Below are positions 25,240-34,600 of a DNA stretch of 63,427 nucleotides, in pieces. A model generated the notes under the pieces. That model searched no databases. It was not told the DNA's origin and worked only from the letters and a program-made list of their open reading frames with translations. Every line of letters begins with the position of its first letter. Position 1 is the stretch's first letter. A program made the translations under genes and the position numbers. Origin of the DNA: Brevibacillus fortis (lineage in GTDB: Bacteria > Bacillota > Bacilli > Brevibacillales > Brevibacillaceae); contig NZ_PXZM01000044.1 of NCBI RefSeq assembly GCF_003013395.1, positions 1 through 63,427 of the forward strand, written 5' to 3'.

Positions 25240-25626
25240 GTGTCTGATGTGAATCAAACCCCTTATGAAATCATCGGCGGTGCAGATACCTTGGCCCGTC
25301 TTGTCGATTCCTTTTACGATCTGGTAAAGCAGCATCCCGACATTACCGAGCTCTTCCCTGACGATTTAACCGAAGTGAAGGAGCGTCAATATCAGTTTTT
25401 GACACAGTTTCTCGGTGGTCCAAGCCTTTATTCGGACGCCCATGGTCATCCGATGCTGCGAGCACGACATATGCCGTTCCCTATTGGACCTATACAGGCA
25501 GAGGCTTGGCTCTCATGTATGGATAAAGCCATGGATTTGACAGGACTCGAAGGAGAAATTCGGAAACAAATCTTTGATCGTTTGCGTTTAACCGCCCACC
25601 ATATGGTCAATAAGTGGGAACAATAA
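25240..25626 (+). CDS. Truncated haemoglobin, group II (trHbO type)
   Basis: A 128-residue 2-on-2 globin. It has TPYEIIGGADTLARLVDSFYD at the start, then YQFLTQFLGGPSLYSDAHGH, MLRARHMPFPIG with the likely proximal His in the RARH segment, and AEAWLSCMDKA with the group II G8 Trp. Such globins bind O2 or NO and are linked to oxidative or nitrosative stress (YjbI in B. subtilis). The GTG start at 25240 has GGAGG 9 bases upstream. It is a plus-strand insertion into the ribosomal cluster; a shared terminator separates it from the transporter gene. Confidence 0.92.
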   Translation: MSDVNQTPYEIIGGADTLARLVDSFYDLVKQHPDITELFPDDLTEVKERQYQFLTQFLGGPSLYSDAHGHPMLRARHMPFPIGPIQAEAWLSCMDKAMDLTGLEGEIRKQIFDRLRLTAHHMVNKWEQ

Positions 25627-25627
25627 G

Positions 25628-25661
25628 AAAAAGCGTAGGACAATTTCTGTCCTACGCTTTT
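25628..25661. terminator. Bidirectional terminator between haemoglobin and transporter genes
   Basis: AAAAGCGTAGGACA pairs perfectly with TGTCCTACGCTTTT around a 5-base loop. The stop codon TAG of the minus-strand transporter gene lies inside the stem. Confidence 0.92.
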
Positions 25662-26587
25662 GTTGTTAGATCAGAGGTTGCTGCCGTACTTGTAACTTTC
25701 GGTCTCACCAGGCTACGCGATCCCAAATAAACACCGCCGACTATCATACACAACGCCAGCAAGTGTACGAGTTGAAGTCTTTCGCCCAGGAATATCGCCG
25801 CAAATACCAAGCTGGCCATTGGCATTCCATTTAGGAAAACAGCCGTTCGACTTGCCCCCAGCTGACGTATCCCATAGTTCCAGCCGATCGAGCCGACCGC
25901 AGTTGATAGCGCACCTGAAGCAAATATCACAAGCCACTGGAAAGAAGAAACGTCCAAAGAGAGATAATAGGATGCAGGTTGGACAGTCAATGCTACTCCC
26001 CACAAGAAGAAGACCCCAAACATTTGTGATAAAGCCGTAATTAAAAGAACTGGTACACCTCTTACGACCAATTTCCGTATGAGCAAACCACCCGTTACAT
26101 ACATAAGCATGGAGAAAAACATAATGGCATCTCCCCAGCCATTCATATGAAGGCCACCGTGCTGAGAGATGACTACAATCAAAACTCCTGCAAAACCCAT
26201 TCCAATGCCAAGCCCTTTTTTCAACGACATGCCTTCCCCTAAGAAAAGCATCGCCAAGAGTGCCGTTGCTAACGGATTTAATCCAAGAATAAGCGATGCA
26301 TTTCCCGCTGTTGTATATTGAACACCCGCGGCAAGCGTAATTTGATGAAGCGCGATAGAACTAGCGCCGACTCCACCCAGCAAGAACCAATCCGTTTTGC
26401 TAAATCGCAAACTCTTTCTGTATAAGAAAATGAGAGGCGATAAACAAATTCCACCGACAGTCATGCGTATAGCGGCGACATACAACGGAGGAAACGTTGA
26501 TAAATATTTGACCATGACGACGTTTAAGCCCCACAGCGTGACAACACCTGCAAGCATAAGAAACAATAATCGCTCATTATTTTTCAT
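25652..26587 (-). CDS. EamA family (drug/metabolite) transporter
   Basis: A 311-residue inner membrane protein with ten predicted transmembrane helices in two EamA repeats (about 5-140 and 150-290). Typical EamA stretches are visible, such as WGLNVVMVKYL and SIGWNYGIRQLGASRTAVFLN. Substrates of this family include amino acids and metabolites; none can be assigned here. The start at 26587 has GGGGGAT upstream; the longer frame to 26644 lacks a site. It sits between tuf and rpsJ, where B. subtilis has a different gene. Confidence 0.88.
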   Translation of the reverse strand: MKNNERLLFLMLAGVVTLWGLNVVMVKYLSTFPPLYVAAIRMTVGGICLSPLIFLYRKSLRFSKTDWFLLGGVGASSIALHQITLAAGVQYTTAGNASLILGLNPLATALLAMLFLGEGMSLKKGLGIGMGFAGVLIVVISQHGGLHMNGWGDAIMFFSMLMYVTGGLLIRKLVVRGVPVLLITALSQMFGVFFLWGVALTVQPASYYLSLDVSSFQWLVIFASGALSTAVGSIGWNYGIRQLGASRTAVFLNGMPMASLVFAAIFLGERLQLVHLLALCMIVGGVYLGSRSLVRPKVTSTAATSDLTTKA

Positions 26588-26618
26588 CTCTAATATCCCC
26601 CATCCAATCCTGATGGTA

Positions 26619-26635
26619 TTGTAGCATATTGCTAC
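26619..26635 (-). promoter_or_regulatory. Promoter -10 with overlapping palindrome ahead of the transporter gene
   Basis: On the minus strand a -10 TACAAT (26624-26619) is overlapped by the palindrome GTAGCA-ata-TGCTAC (26621-26635). No good -35 is seen. The repeat could be an operator, though it is short. Confidence 0.4.
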
Positions 26636-26691
26636 GAGAGGCAAATTGAATGATTTTGATGGGAGTTATTTAAAAATTCGATAAAAGAGCA

Positions 26692-26724
26692 TAAAAAAAC
26701 CCGACAACCAAAGTTATCGGGTTT
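26692..26724 (-). terminator. Terminator after tuf, end of the str operon
   Basis: On the minus strand AAAACCCGATAAC pairs with GTTGTCGGGTTTT (one G-U pair), followed by TTTT. It separates tuf from the transporter gene. Confidence 0.9.
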
Positions 26725-26740
26725 TGTGTATCCGTATATC

Positions 26741-27931
26741 TTACGCGTCGATAGAAGCTACAACGCCAGCGCCTACTGTACGGCCACCTTCGCGGATCGC
26801 GAAGCGAGTACCTTGTTCCATCGCTACTGGAGCGATCAGTTCTACAGTGAACTCAGTGTTGTCGCCAGGCATGATCATTTCAACGCCTTCTGGCAATTGG
26901 ATGATACCTGTTACGTCAGTTGTACGGAAGTAGAATTGTGGACGGTAGTTAGCAAAGAAAGGAGTGTGACGTCCGCCTTCTTCTTTGGACAGAACGTAAA
27001 CTTCTGCTTTGAACTTAGTGTAAGGCTTAACGGAAGCTGGTTTCGCCAAGCATTGTCCACGCTCGATGTCATTACGGTCTACACCGCGCAGAAGAGCACC
27101 GATGTTGTCACCAGCTTGAGCGGAATCCAGCAATTTGCGGAACATCTCAACACCAGTTACAGTAGTAGTTTTTGTTTCTTCAGCCAAACCGATGATCTCA
27201 ACTTGGTCACCAACTTTTACTACACCGCGCTCTACGCGACCAGTAGCAACAGTACCACGACCAGTGATCGTGAACACGTCCTCTACAGGCATCAGGAACG
27301 GCTTGTCAGTTGCGCGCTCAGGAGTTGGGATGTAAGAATCTACAGCTTCCATCAGCTCAACAATTTTCTTAGCCCAGTCACCAGTTGGGTTATCCAAAGC
27401 TTCTTTAGCAGAACCTTTGATTACTGGAGTGTCGTCACCTGGGAACTCATATTGAGACAACAGGTCACGGATTTCCATTTCAACCAGTTCCAACAACTCT
27501 TCATCGTCTACCATGTCGCATTTGTTCATGAATACTACGATGTAAGGTACGCCTACTTGTTTGGAGAGCAGGATGTGCTCGCGAGTTTGTGGCATAGGGC
27601 CATCAGCTGCGGATACAACCAGGATTGCGCCGTCCATTTGAGCAGCACCAGTAATCATGTTTTTCACGTAGTCCGCGTGACCAGGGCAGTCAACGTGAGC
27701 ATAGTGACGGTTGTCAGTTTCGTACTCAACGTGTGCTGTGTTGATTGTGATACCGCGCTCTTTTTCTTCTGGAGCAGCGTCAATCGCAGCATAGTTCATA
27801 GCTTGTGCTTTACCGCTCTGTGCCAATACAGTTGTAATAGCAGCAGTCAGGGTAGTTTTACCATGGTCAACGTGACCGATAGTACCAATGTTAACGTGTG
27901 GTTTATTACGCTCAAATTTCGCTTTTGCCAT
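26741..27931 (-). CDS. tuf: Elongation factor Tu
   Basis: A complete 396-residue EF-Tu that brings aminoacyl-tRNA to the ribosome. G motifs are GHVDHGKTT (about 18-26), DCPGHADY (about 80) and NKCD (about 135), followed by two beta-barrel domains. It is the last gene of the str operon. A 12-bp inverted repeat and a possible -10 (TACAAT) precede it, so it may also be expressed apart from fusA. Confidence 0.98.
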   Translation of the reverse strand: MAKAKFERNKPHVNIGTIGHVDHGKTTLTAAITTVLAQSGKAQAMNYAAIDAAPEEKERGITINTAHVEYETDNRHYAHVDCPGHADYVKNMITGAAQMDGAILVVSAADGPMPQTREHILLSKQVGVPYIVVFMNKCDMVDDEELLELVEMEIRDLLSQYEFPGDDTPVIKGSAKEALDNPTGDWAKKIVELMEAVDSYIPTPERATDKPFLMPVEDVFTITGRGTVATGRVERGVVKVGDQVEIIGLAEETKTTTVTGVEMFRKLLDSAQAGDNIGALLRGVDRNDIERGQCLAKPASVKPYTKFKAEVYVLSKEEGGRHTPFFANYRPQFYFRTTDVTGIIQLPEGVEMIMPGDNTEFTVELIAPVAMEQGTRFAIREGGRTVGAGVVASIDA

Positions 27932-27972
27932 GAGAGAAAAGCCTCCTTATAGAAAAGGGTTTTATGGTTTGA

Positions 27973-28023
27973 AGAAAGGTTTACCTTACGAATGGTTGTC
28001 CCTTCAATATTGTAAACCTTTCT
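27973..28023 (-). repeat. 12-bp perfect inverted repeat in the fusA-tuf spacer
   Basis: AGAAAGGTTTAC (27973-27984) and GTAAACCTTTCT (28012-28023) are perfect reverse complements around a 27-base loop. No T-run follows, so it is not a normal terminator. It could be an RNase processing site or a regulatory stem. A TACAAT lies at its upstream arm. Confidence 0.7.
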
Positions 28024-28051
28024 GATTGCAAGATAAAGCTGTAACCTGTAA

Positions 28052-30130
28052 TTATTCGCCTTTAGATTTCTTGATGATCTCTTCAGCGATGAATTTAGGT
28101 ACTTCTTCGTAGTGGTCGATCACCATGGAGTAAACGCCACGACCTTGGGTACGGGAACGAAGAACTGTGGAGTATCCGAACATCTCGGACAGTGGTACCA
28201 TCGCACGGATTACTTGTGCATTTGCACGAGCTTCCATACCTTCGATACGACCGCGGCGGGAGTTCAGGTCGCCCATTACGTCGCCCATGTACTCTTCAGG
28301 CATTGTAACTTCTACTTTCATGATTGGCTCGAGCAATACCGCGCCACATTTTTTCGCAGCTTCCTTCAGTGCGAGGGAACCTGCTACTTTAAATGCCATC
28401 TCGTTGGAGTCGACATCATGGTAGCTACCGTCAACGATCGCCGCTTTAATGTCAACAAGCGGGAAGCCAGCAATAACACCATTTTTCATCGCTTCTTCGA
28501 TACCCGCTTGAACAGCAGGGATGTATTCGCGTGGTACTACACCACCAACGATTTTGTTTTCGAATTGGAAGCCTTGACCAGCTTCGAGTGGAGCGAATTC
28601 CACCCAAACGTGACCGTATTGACCACGACCACCGGACTGACGAACGAATTTACCTTCCACTTTTGCTGCGTTACGGAATGTTTCACGGTAAGCAACTTGT
28701 GGAGCACCTACGTTCGACTCGACTTTAAATTCGCGTCTCAGACGGTCTACGATAATCTCCAGGTGAAGCTCACCCATACCGGAGATGATTGTTTGACCAG
28801 TCTCTTCATCTGTGCGAGTTCTGAACGTTGGATCCTCTTCAGCCAGCTTGGACAGGCCGATACCCATCTTGTCTTGGTCTGCTTTGGATTTTGGTTCGAT
28901 CGCAACAGAGATAACTGGCTCTGGGAAGTCCATAGACTCGAGGATTACAGGAGCCTTTTCATCACACAGAGTATCACCAGTTGTTGTATCTTTCAAACCT
29001 ACAGCTGCTGCAATGTCACCGGAGTAAACCGTTGTGATCTCTTCACGGTGGTTTGCGTGCATTTGCAGGATACGGCCAACGCGCTCACGTTTACCCTTGG
29101 TAGAGTTGAGAACGTAAGAACCGGAGTTCAGTACACCGGAGTATACGCGGAAGAAAGTCAAACGACCAACATACGGGTCAGTCATGATCTTGAACGCAAG
29201 AGCAGAGAACGGACCGTTGTCGTCAGCTGGACGATCAACTTCATCTTCAGTATCTGGCAATGTACCTTTAATTGCAGGGATATCTACCGGAGACGGCAGG
29301 TAAGCAACTACGTTGTCCAGCATAGGCTGAACACCTTTGTTCTTGTAAGAAGAACCGCACATTACCGGCGTCAGTTTGCACTCGATAGTACCCTTACGCA
29401 GAGCAGCACGGATTTCGTCGTTGGTCAGCTCTTCGCCTTCCAAGTACTTCATCATGAGCTCTTCGTCTTGTTCTGCAGCTGCCTCAACCATCGCCATGCG
29501 AAGTTCTTCGCAACGTGCGAGCAGGTCAGCAGGGATTTCAGCGGAGTCAGAAGTTTTACCCAAATCATCGGTATATACGATTGCCTTCATTTCGATCAGG
29601 TCAACCATACCTTTGAATTGATCTTCTGCGCCGATTGGATATTGGATAGCTACCGGATTTGCACCCAGTCGAGATTTGATCTGACCCAAGCACATATCAA
29701 AGTTAGCACCCATGATATCCATTTTGTTGATGTAGCACATGCGCGGTACGCCGTAGCGGTCAGCTTGGCGCCATACTGTTTCGGTTTGCGGCTCAACGCC
29801 ACCTTTTGCGTCAAAAACGGTTACAGCACCGTCAAGAACGCGCAGGGAGCGCTCAACTTCTACAGTGAAGTCTACGTGGCCTGGCGTATCGATGATGTTG
29901 ATTCGATGGCCATCCCATTGAGCAGTAGTAGCAGCCGAAGTAATGGTAATACCGCGCTCTTGCTCTTGTTCCATCCAGTCCATGGTAGCTGCACCTTCGT
30001 GCACCTCACCAATTTTGTGTACACGACCAGTGTAGAACAGAATACGTTCAGTCGTTGTCGTCTTACCAGCATCGATGTGAGCCATGATACCGATATTACG
30101 CGTATTCGGCAAAGAGAACTCGCGAGCCAT
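28052..30130 (-). CDS. fusA: Elongation factor G
   Basis: A 692-residue translocase GTPase. G motifs are AHIDAGKTT (about 17-25), DTPGHVDF and NKMD, followed by domains II-V ending SMVIDHYEEVPKFIAEEII. The start at 30130 gives the family start MAREFSLPNTRNIGIMAHID; the frame to 30196 has extra residues without a matching ribosome binding site. The site GAAGGAG lies in the loop of a small GTATG/CATAC hairpin. Confidence 0.98.
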   Translation of the reverse strand: MAREFSLPNTRNIGIMAHIDAGKTTTTERILFYTGRVHKIGEVHEGAATMDWMEQEQERGITITSAATTAQWDGHRINIIDTPGHVDFTVEVERSLRVLDGAVTVFDAKGGVEPQTETVWRQADRYGVPRMCYINKMDIMGANFDMCLGQIKSRLGANPVAIQYPIGAEDQFKGMVDLIEMKAIVYTDDLGKTSDSAEIPADLLARCEELRMAMVEAAAEQDEELMMKYLEGEELTNDEIRAALRKGTIECKLTPVMCGSSYKNKGVQPMLDNVVAYLPSPVDIPAIKGTLPDTEDEVDRPADDNGPFSALAFKIMTDPYVGRLTFFRVYSGVLNSGSYVLNSTKGKRERVGRILQMHANHREEITTVYSGDIAAAVGLKDTTTGDTLCDEKAPVILESMDFPEPVISVAIEPKSKADQDKMGIGLSKLAEEDPTFRTRTDEETGQTIISGMGELHLEIIVDRLRREFKVESNVGAPQVAYRETFRNAAKVEGKFVRQSGGRGQYGHVWVEFAPLEAGQGFQFENKIVGGVVPREYIPAVQAGIEEAMKNGVIAGFPLVDIKAAIVDGSYHDVDSNEMAFKVAGSLALKEAAKKCGAVLLEPIMKVEVTMPEEYMGDVMGDLNSRRGRIEGMEARANAQVIRAMVPLSEMFGYSTVLRSRTQGRGVYSMVIDHYEEVPKFIAEEIIKKSKGE

Positions 30131-30167
30131 TAGGTATGCTCCTTCCATACTCGAGTTTGAGAATAAA

Positions 30168-30190
30168 CGGGTATCCAATACGGACACCCG
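30168..30190 (-). repeat. Hairpin in the rpsG-fusA spacer
   Basis: On the minus strand CGGGTGTCC pairs with GGATACCCG (one G-U pair) around a 5-base loop, just after the rpsG stop. No T-run follows. It may stabilise or mark a processing site in the str mRNA. Confidence 0.55.
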
Positions 30191-30199
30191 ATTCAATTC

Positions 30200-30670
30200 C
30201 TACCAGCGATAGTGAGCAAACGCTTTGTTCGCTTCAGCCATCTTGTGCGTGTCTTCACGCTTTTTAACTGCTGCACCGGTGTTGTTAGCAGCGTCCATGA
30301 TCTCGTTAGCAAGACGTTGTTCCATGGTTTTCTCTCCACGGTTACGGGAGTAGTTAACCATCCAACGCAGGCCAAGAGTGGTACGGCGCTCCGGTTTTAC
30401 TTCGATTGGTACTTGGTAGTTAGCACCACCTACACGGCGAGCTTTAACTTCCAGTACTGGCATTACGTTTTTCAGTGCTTCTTCAAACACTTCCATCGGG
30501 TTGCGACCTGTGCGCTCCTGGATGATGTCAAATGCGTTGTAGAGAATGTTCTGAGCTACACCACGCTTACCATCCAACATCAGGCGGTTAATCAAGCGAG
30601 TAACCAACTTGCTGTTGTGAATAGGATCAGGCAGCACGTCACGACGGGTTACAGGACCTTTACGAGGCAT
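30200..30670 (-). CDS. rpsG: Ribosomal protein S7
   Basis: Complete 156-residue S7, the organiser of the 30S head. It begins MPRKGPVTRRDVLPDPIHNS and ends KMAEANKAFAHYRW. S7 represses the str operon in E. coli; no site is claimed here. Confidence 0.98.
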   Translation of the reverse strand: MPRKGPVTRRDVLPDPIHNSKLVTRLINRLMLDGKRGVAQNILYNAFDIIQERTGRNPMEVFEEALKNVMPVLEVKARRVGGANYQVPIEVKPERRTTLGLRWMVNYSRNRGEKTMEQRLANEIMDAANNTGAAVKKREDTHKMAEANKAFAHYRW

Positions 30671-30723
30671 CGTATTCCCTCCTTCTTTTCGTTATAAAAT
30701 CACGCCACTTCACAGGCGTTTTC

Positions 30724-31167
30724 TTATTTCTTTTTCGCTGCAGCTGCTGCTTGACCTGGCTTCGGACGCTTAGTACCGTATTTGGAACGACCTTGTTTAC
30801 GGTTGTTCACACCAGCAGTGTCAAGTGCACCACGAACGATATGGTAGCGTACCCCTGGCAAGTCTTTTACACGACCGCCGCGCACCAGCACGACGCTATG
30901 CTCTTGCAGGTTGTGGCCAATACCACCGATGTAAGCTGTTACCTCGATTCCGTTAGTCAAACGCACACGAGCGTATTTACGCAACGCGGAGTTCGGTTTT
31001 TTCGGAGTCATGGTACCTACACGAGTGCAAACACCACGTTTTTGAGGAGAGCTTTGGTTAGTTTGGCTTTTCTTGAAGCTGTTGTACCCCTTTTGAAGAG
31101 CTGGGGACTTCGACTTCACAACCTTATCCTCGCGACCTTTACGCACCAATTGGTTAATTGTAGGCAT
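30724..31167 (-). CDS. rpsL: Ribosomal protein S12
   Basis: A 147-residue S12 of the decoding centre. It has TPKKPNSALRKYARVRLTNG and RGGRVKDLPGVRYHIVRG, the loops where streptomycin resistance mutations occur; the wild-type Lys residues are present. The C-terminus has an extra Ala/Lys tail (QAAAAAKKK), making it slightly longer than the 138-residue B. subtilis protein. The start at 31167 fits MPTINQLVRKG with GGGAGG upstream. Confidence 0.98.
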   Translation of the reverse strand: MPTINQLVRKGREDKVVKSKSPALQKGYNSFKKSQTNQSSPQKRGVCTRVGTMTPKKPNSALRKYARVRLTNGIEVTAYIGGIGHNLQEHSVVLVRGGRVKDLPGVRYHIVRGALDTAGVNNRKQGRSKYGTKRPKPGQAAAAAKKK

Positions 31168-31290
31168 GATGTTACCTCCCTTCTTAATACCCAATCTTCA
31201 AGACCACAGATCCAGGTGAGTCATTTTTAGGTCAAATAGAAAGTCCTTGTCCAGCATTACGCAACGTGTAAGCCAGAGACAAAAACATCG

Positions 31291-31545
31291 TTAACCACTT
31301 TTTTTAATCGCAGCAGTAGCCGCTCCCACTTCAATTCCGCACGCTTTGCCTAAGCGATGCATGGAATCTACATGAATGACTGGAACACCCTTCTCTTTGC
31401 AAAGGAGCTCGACTTTTTGGGTCAAACGCTTATCTGCATCAACAGCGATATACACTGCTTCTACCTGTTGGTTTTCAACAGCCTTGATCGTCTGCTTAAT
31501 GCCGATAGTCAAGTCCTTGGCCCGCTCTACTTTTTCATAAGACAT
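31291..31545 (-). CDS. rplGB: L7Ae-family K-turn RNA-binding protein (YbxF type)
   Basis: An 84-residue protein of the L7Ae/L30e fold. It begins MSYEKVERAKDLTIGIKQTI and has HRLGKACGIEVGAATAAI, the conserved loop that binds kink-turns. The B. subtilis homologue YbxF sits at the same place and binds K-turn RNA. The start at 31545 matches the homologue, although GGAGG is 11-12 bases away and a closer GAGG also exists. It is the first gene of the str operon, behind a strong promoter. Confidence 0.9.
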   Translation of the reverse strand: MSYEKVERAKDLTIGIKQTIKAVENQQVEAVYIAVDADKRLTQKVELLCKEKGVPVIHVDSMHRLGKACGIEVGAATAAIKKSG

Positions 31546-31589
31546 GATCCTCATATCCTCCAAAGTACAGATGTCAGGCACACTTGAAT

Positions 31590-31618
31590 ATAATATCAGG
31601 TGGGCTAGTTGTTGTCAA
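31590..31618 (-). promoter_or_regulatory. Strong sigma-A promoter of the str operon
   Basis: On the minus strand -35 TTGACA (31618-31613, perfect) and -10 TATTAT (31595-31590, 5 of 6) are 17 bases apart. It lies after the rpoC terminator and drives the L7Ae gene, rpsL, rpsG, fusA and tuf. Confidence 0.9.
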
Positions 31619-31643
31619 CGCCCATCTACTATTTTTATTTAGG

Positions 31644-31675
31644 AAAGCGCCCACCAATCGGTGATGGGCGCTTTT
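31644..31675 (-). terminator. Terminator after rpoC
   Basis: AAAGCGCCCA (31644-31653) pairs with TGGGCGCTTT (31665-31674). The minus-strand tail CCTAAATAAAAA is poor in T, so termination may be partial and rpoBC transcripts could continue into the str operon. Confidence 0.7.
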
Positions 31676-31683
31676 CCCGGTAA

Positions 31684-34600
31684 TTACTCTACAGAAACTG
31701 CTTCTTGCTCAGCCTTCGCTGCTTCCAGCTCTGCTTCGTAATCTACTTGACTAGCAACTTTTACATTGCGGTAACGTGACATACCGGTACCTGCTGGAAC
31801 CAGCTTCCCGATAATAACGTTCTCTTTCAAACCTAGCAAGCGGTCCACTTTTCCTTTGATCGCTGCATCGGTAAGAACACGAGTCGTCTCCTGGAAGGAA
31901 GCTGCCGACAGGAAGGAGTCGGTTTCGAGGGATGCTTTGGTGATCCCGAGAAGAACCGGACGACCTACTGCTGGACTTCTGCCTTCCATGAGGGCTTTAG
32001 TGTTCGCTACCTCAAACTCTGGTACCTCAACATAGGAGCCTGGCAAGAGGTCAGTATCTCCGCTGTCGATGACGCGCAGTTTGCGCAGCATCTGGCGAAT
32101 CATAACCTCAACGTGCTTGTCGTTAATTTCTACCCCTTGCATACGGTAAACTTTTTGTACCTCTTGCAAGATATAGTTGGAAACGCCGCGCATGCCGCGA
32201 ACTTTGAGCATTTCTTTCGGGTCTACGGAACCTTCCGTGAGCTCATCACCGGCATTCAGCTTGACACCAACAGAAACCTTGATGCGAGAGCCGTACGGTG
32301 CTGCATACACTTTGTTTTCCGCTTCGCCACGAACTTCGATTTCGCGACGATCTTTCCCTTCGCGAATGTCGATGACTTCACCATCGATCTCGGAGATGAC
32401 TGCTTGCCCTTTTGGATTACGCGCTTCGAACAACTCCTGAATACGCGGCAAACCTTGGGTAATATCGTCTCCCGCAACCCCACCGGTATGGAAGGTACGC
32501 ATGGTCAGCTGGGTACCCGGCTCACCAATGGACTGAGCAGCGATAATACCAACCGCTTCTCCCACTTCCACCTCGGCACCTGTCGCCAGGTTACGTCCGT
32601 AGCACAGTTTGCAGACACCATGGCTGGTGCGGCAAGCAAGTACGTTACGGATATATACGGAAGTAATACCTTCTTTTTCGATATACTCGGCAACCTCTTC
32701 AGAGATCTCCTCATTGCGGTGCACGATAATTTCTTTCGTCTCAGGGTGGCGCAAAGTCTCGAAGCAAGTACGTCCTGTCAGACGGTCAGACAGCTTCTCA
32801 ATTTCTTCCTTACCATCCTTGATCGCTGCTACACGAATACCTTTATCTGTTCCGCAATCCGTTTCACGAACGATAACGTCTTGCGCAACGTCTACCAGAC
32901 GACGAGTCAAGTAACCTGAGTCGGCTGTACGCAATGCTGTATCGGCAAGACCTTTACGCGCACCATGCGTGGAGATAAAGTACTCCAATACAGTCAGACC
33001 TTCACGGAAGTTGGATTTAATCGGCAACTCAATGATTCGACCAGATGGGTTGGCCATCAGACCGCGCATACCTGCCAGCTGAGTGATCTGGGATACGTTA
33101 CCGCGGGCACCGGAGTTCGCCATCATGTAGATCGCATTGAACTTATCCATCGCCTTCATCAATACTTCTGTTACTTCATCCTTCGCTTTGGACCAGATGG
33201 AGATTACACGGTCATAACGCTCGTCTTCGGTAATTAAACCGCGACGGAATTGCGTCATGACAGTTGCAACTTTCTCATCTGCAGCATCAAGGATGTCTTT
33301 TTTCTTTCCTGGTACTGCGATGTCCGCTACGGCAATCGTGATACCCGCTTTTGTCGAGTACGTGAAGCCCAGTTCCTTGATCTTGTCGAGGATCATGGAC
33401 GTTTTCATCGTACCAAAGCGACGGAAGCACTCGGAAATAATGGTTCCTAGGAAGCCTTTTTTTACAGCGCCTGGGTCCGGGAGGTTCTTAATGAACTCAG
33501 AAACATTCGTACCTTTATCAAAGACAAAGCACTCATCTGGGACAATCGTTTGCAGGTTAGCTCTAGTCGGTGCATTGATAAACGGCATATCTGCAGGGAA
33601 GATTTCGTTGAAGATCACTTTCCCAACTGTCGTTACGATCAGTGCGTTCTCTTGTCGCTCAGTAAAGCTGGTTTTGTTCAGGCGTTTCGCTGGCAGAGCG
33701 ATGCGCGTATGCAGGCTGATAAAGCCTTGCTGATAAGCGGCAATCGCATCGTGAGGATCACGATAAATCGTACCCTCGCCTTTGTCGCCTTCGCGTTCCA
33801 GTGTCAGGTAGTAAGAACCAAGCACCATGTCCTGGGATGGAGTTACTACCGGCTTACCGTCTTTCGGGTTCAAGATGTTTTGCGCTGCCAGCATGAGGAT
33901 ACGGGCTTCTGCCTGTGCCTCAGCAGACAACGGAACGTGAACCGCCATTTGGTCACCGTCAAAGTCCGCGTTGTACGCTGTACAAACAAGCGGATGCAGA
34001 CGGATCGCACGGCCTTCAACCAGAACTGGTTCGAATGCCTGGATACCCAGACGGTGCAAGGTGGGGGCACGGTTCAACAGTACCGGATGCTCGCGAATTA
34101 CATCTTCGAGAACGTCCCATACCTCTGGCTGAACGCGCTCAACCTTGCGCTTTGCGCTCTTGATGTTGTGAGCGAGGCCTTTGGAAACCAGCTCTTTCAT
34201 CACGAACGGTTTGAAGAGTTCCAGTGCCATTTCTTTTGGCAAACCGCACTGATACATCTTCAAGTTAGGTCCTACAACGATAACGGAACGACCGGAGTAG
34301 TCAACACGCTTACCGAGCAGGTTTTGACGGAAACGACCTTGTTTACCTTTCAGCATGTGGCTGAGAGATTTCAAAGGACGGTTACCTGGTCCTGTTACCG
34401 GACGTCCACGACGACCGTTGTCGATGAGCGCGTCTACTGCTTCCTGCAGCATGCGCTTTTCGTTTTGTACGATAATGTCAGGAGCACCCAGTTCGAGCAG
34501 GCGCTTCAGACGGTTATTACGGTTGATTACACGACGGTACAGGTCATTCAGGTCGGAAGTGGCAAAGCGTCCACCATCCAACTGAACCATCGGACGAAGC

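Noticed and set aside
28112..30133. Long plus-strand open frame opposite fusA, and similar long frames opposite rpoB, rpoC and tuf
   Set aside because: They mirror highly expressed conserved genes with biased codon use, lack ribosome binding sites and give Cys/Phe/Thr-rich nonsense proteins.
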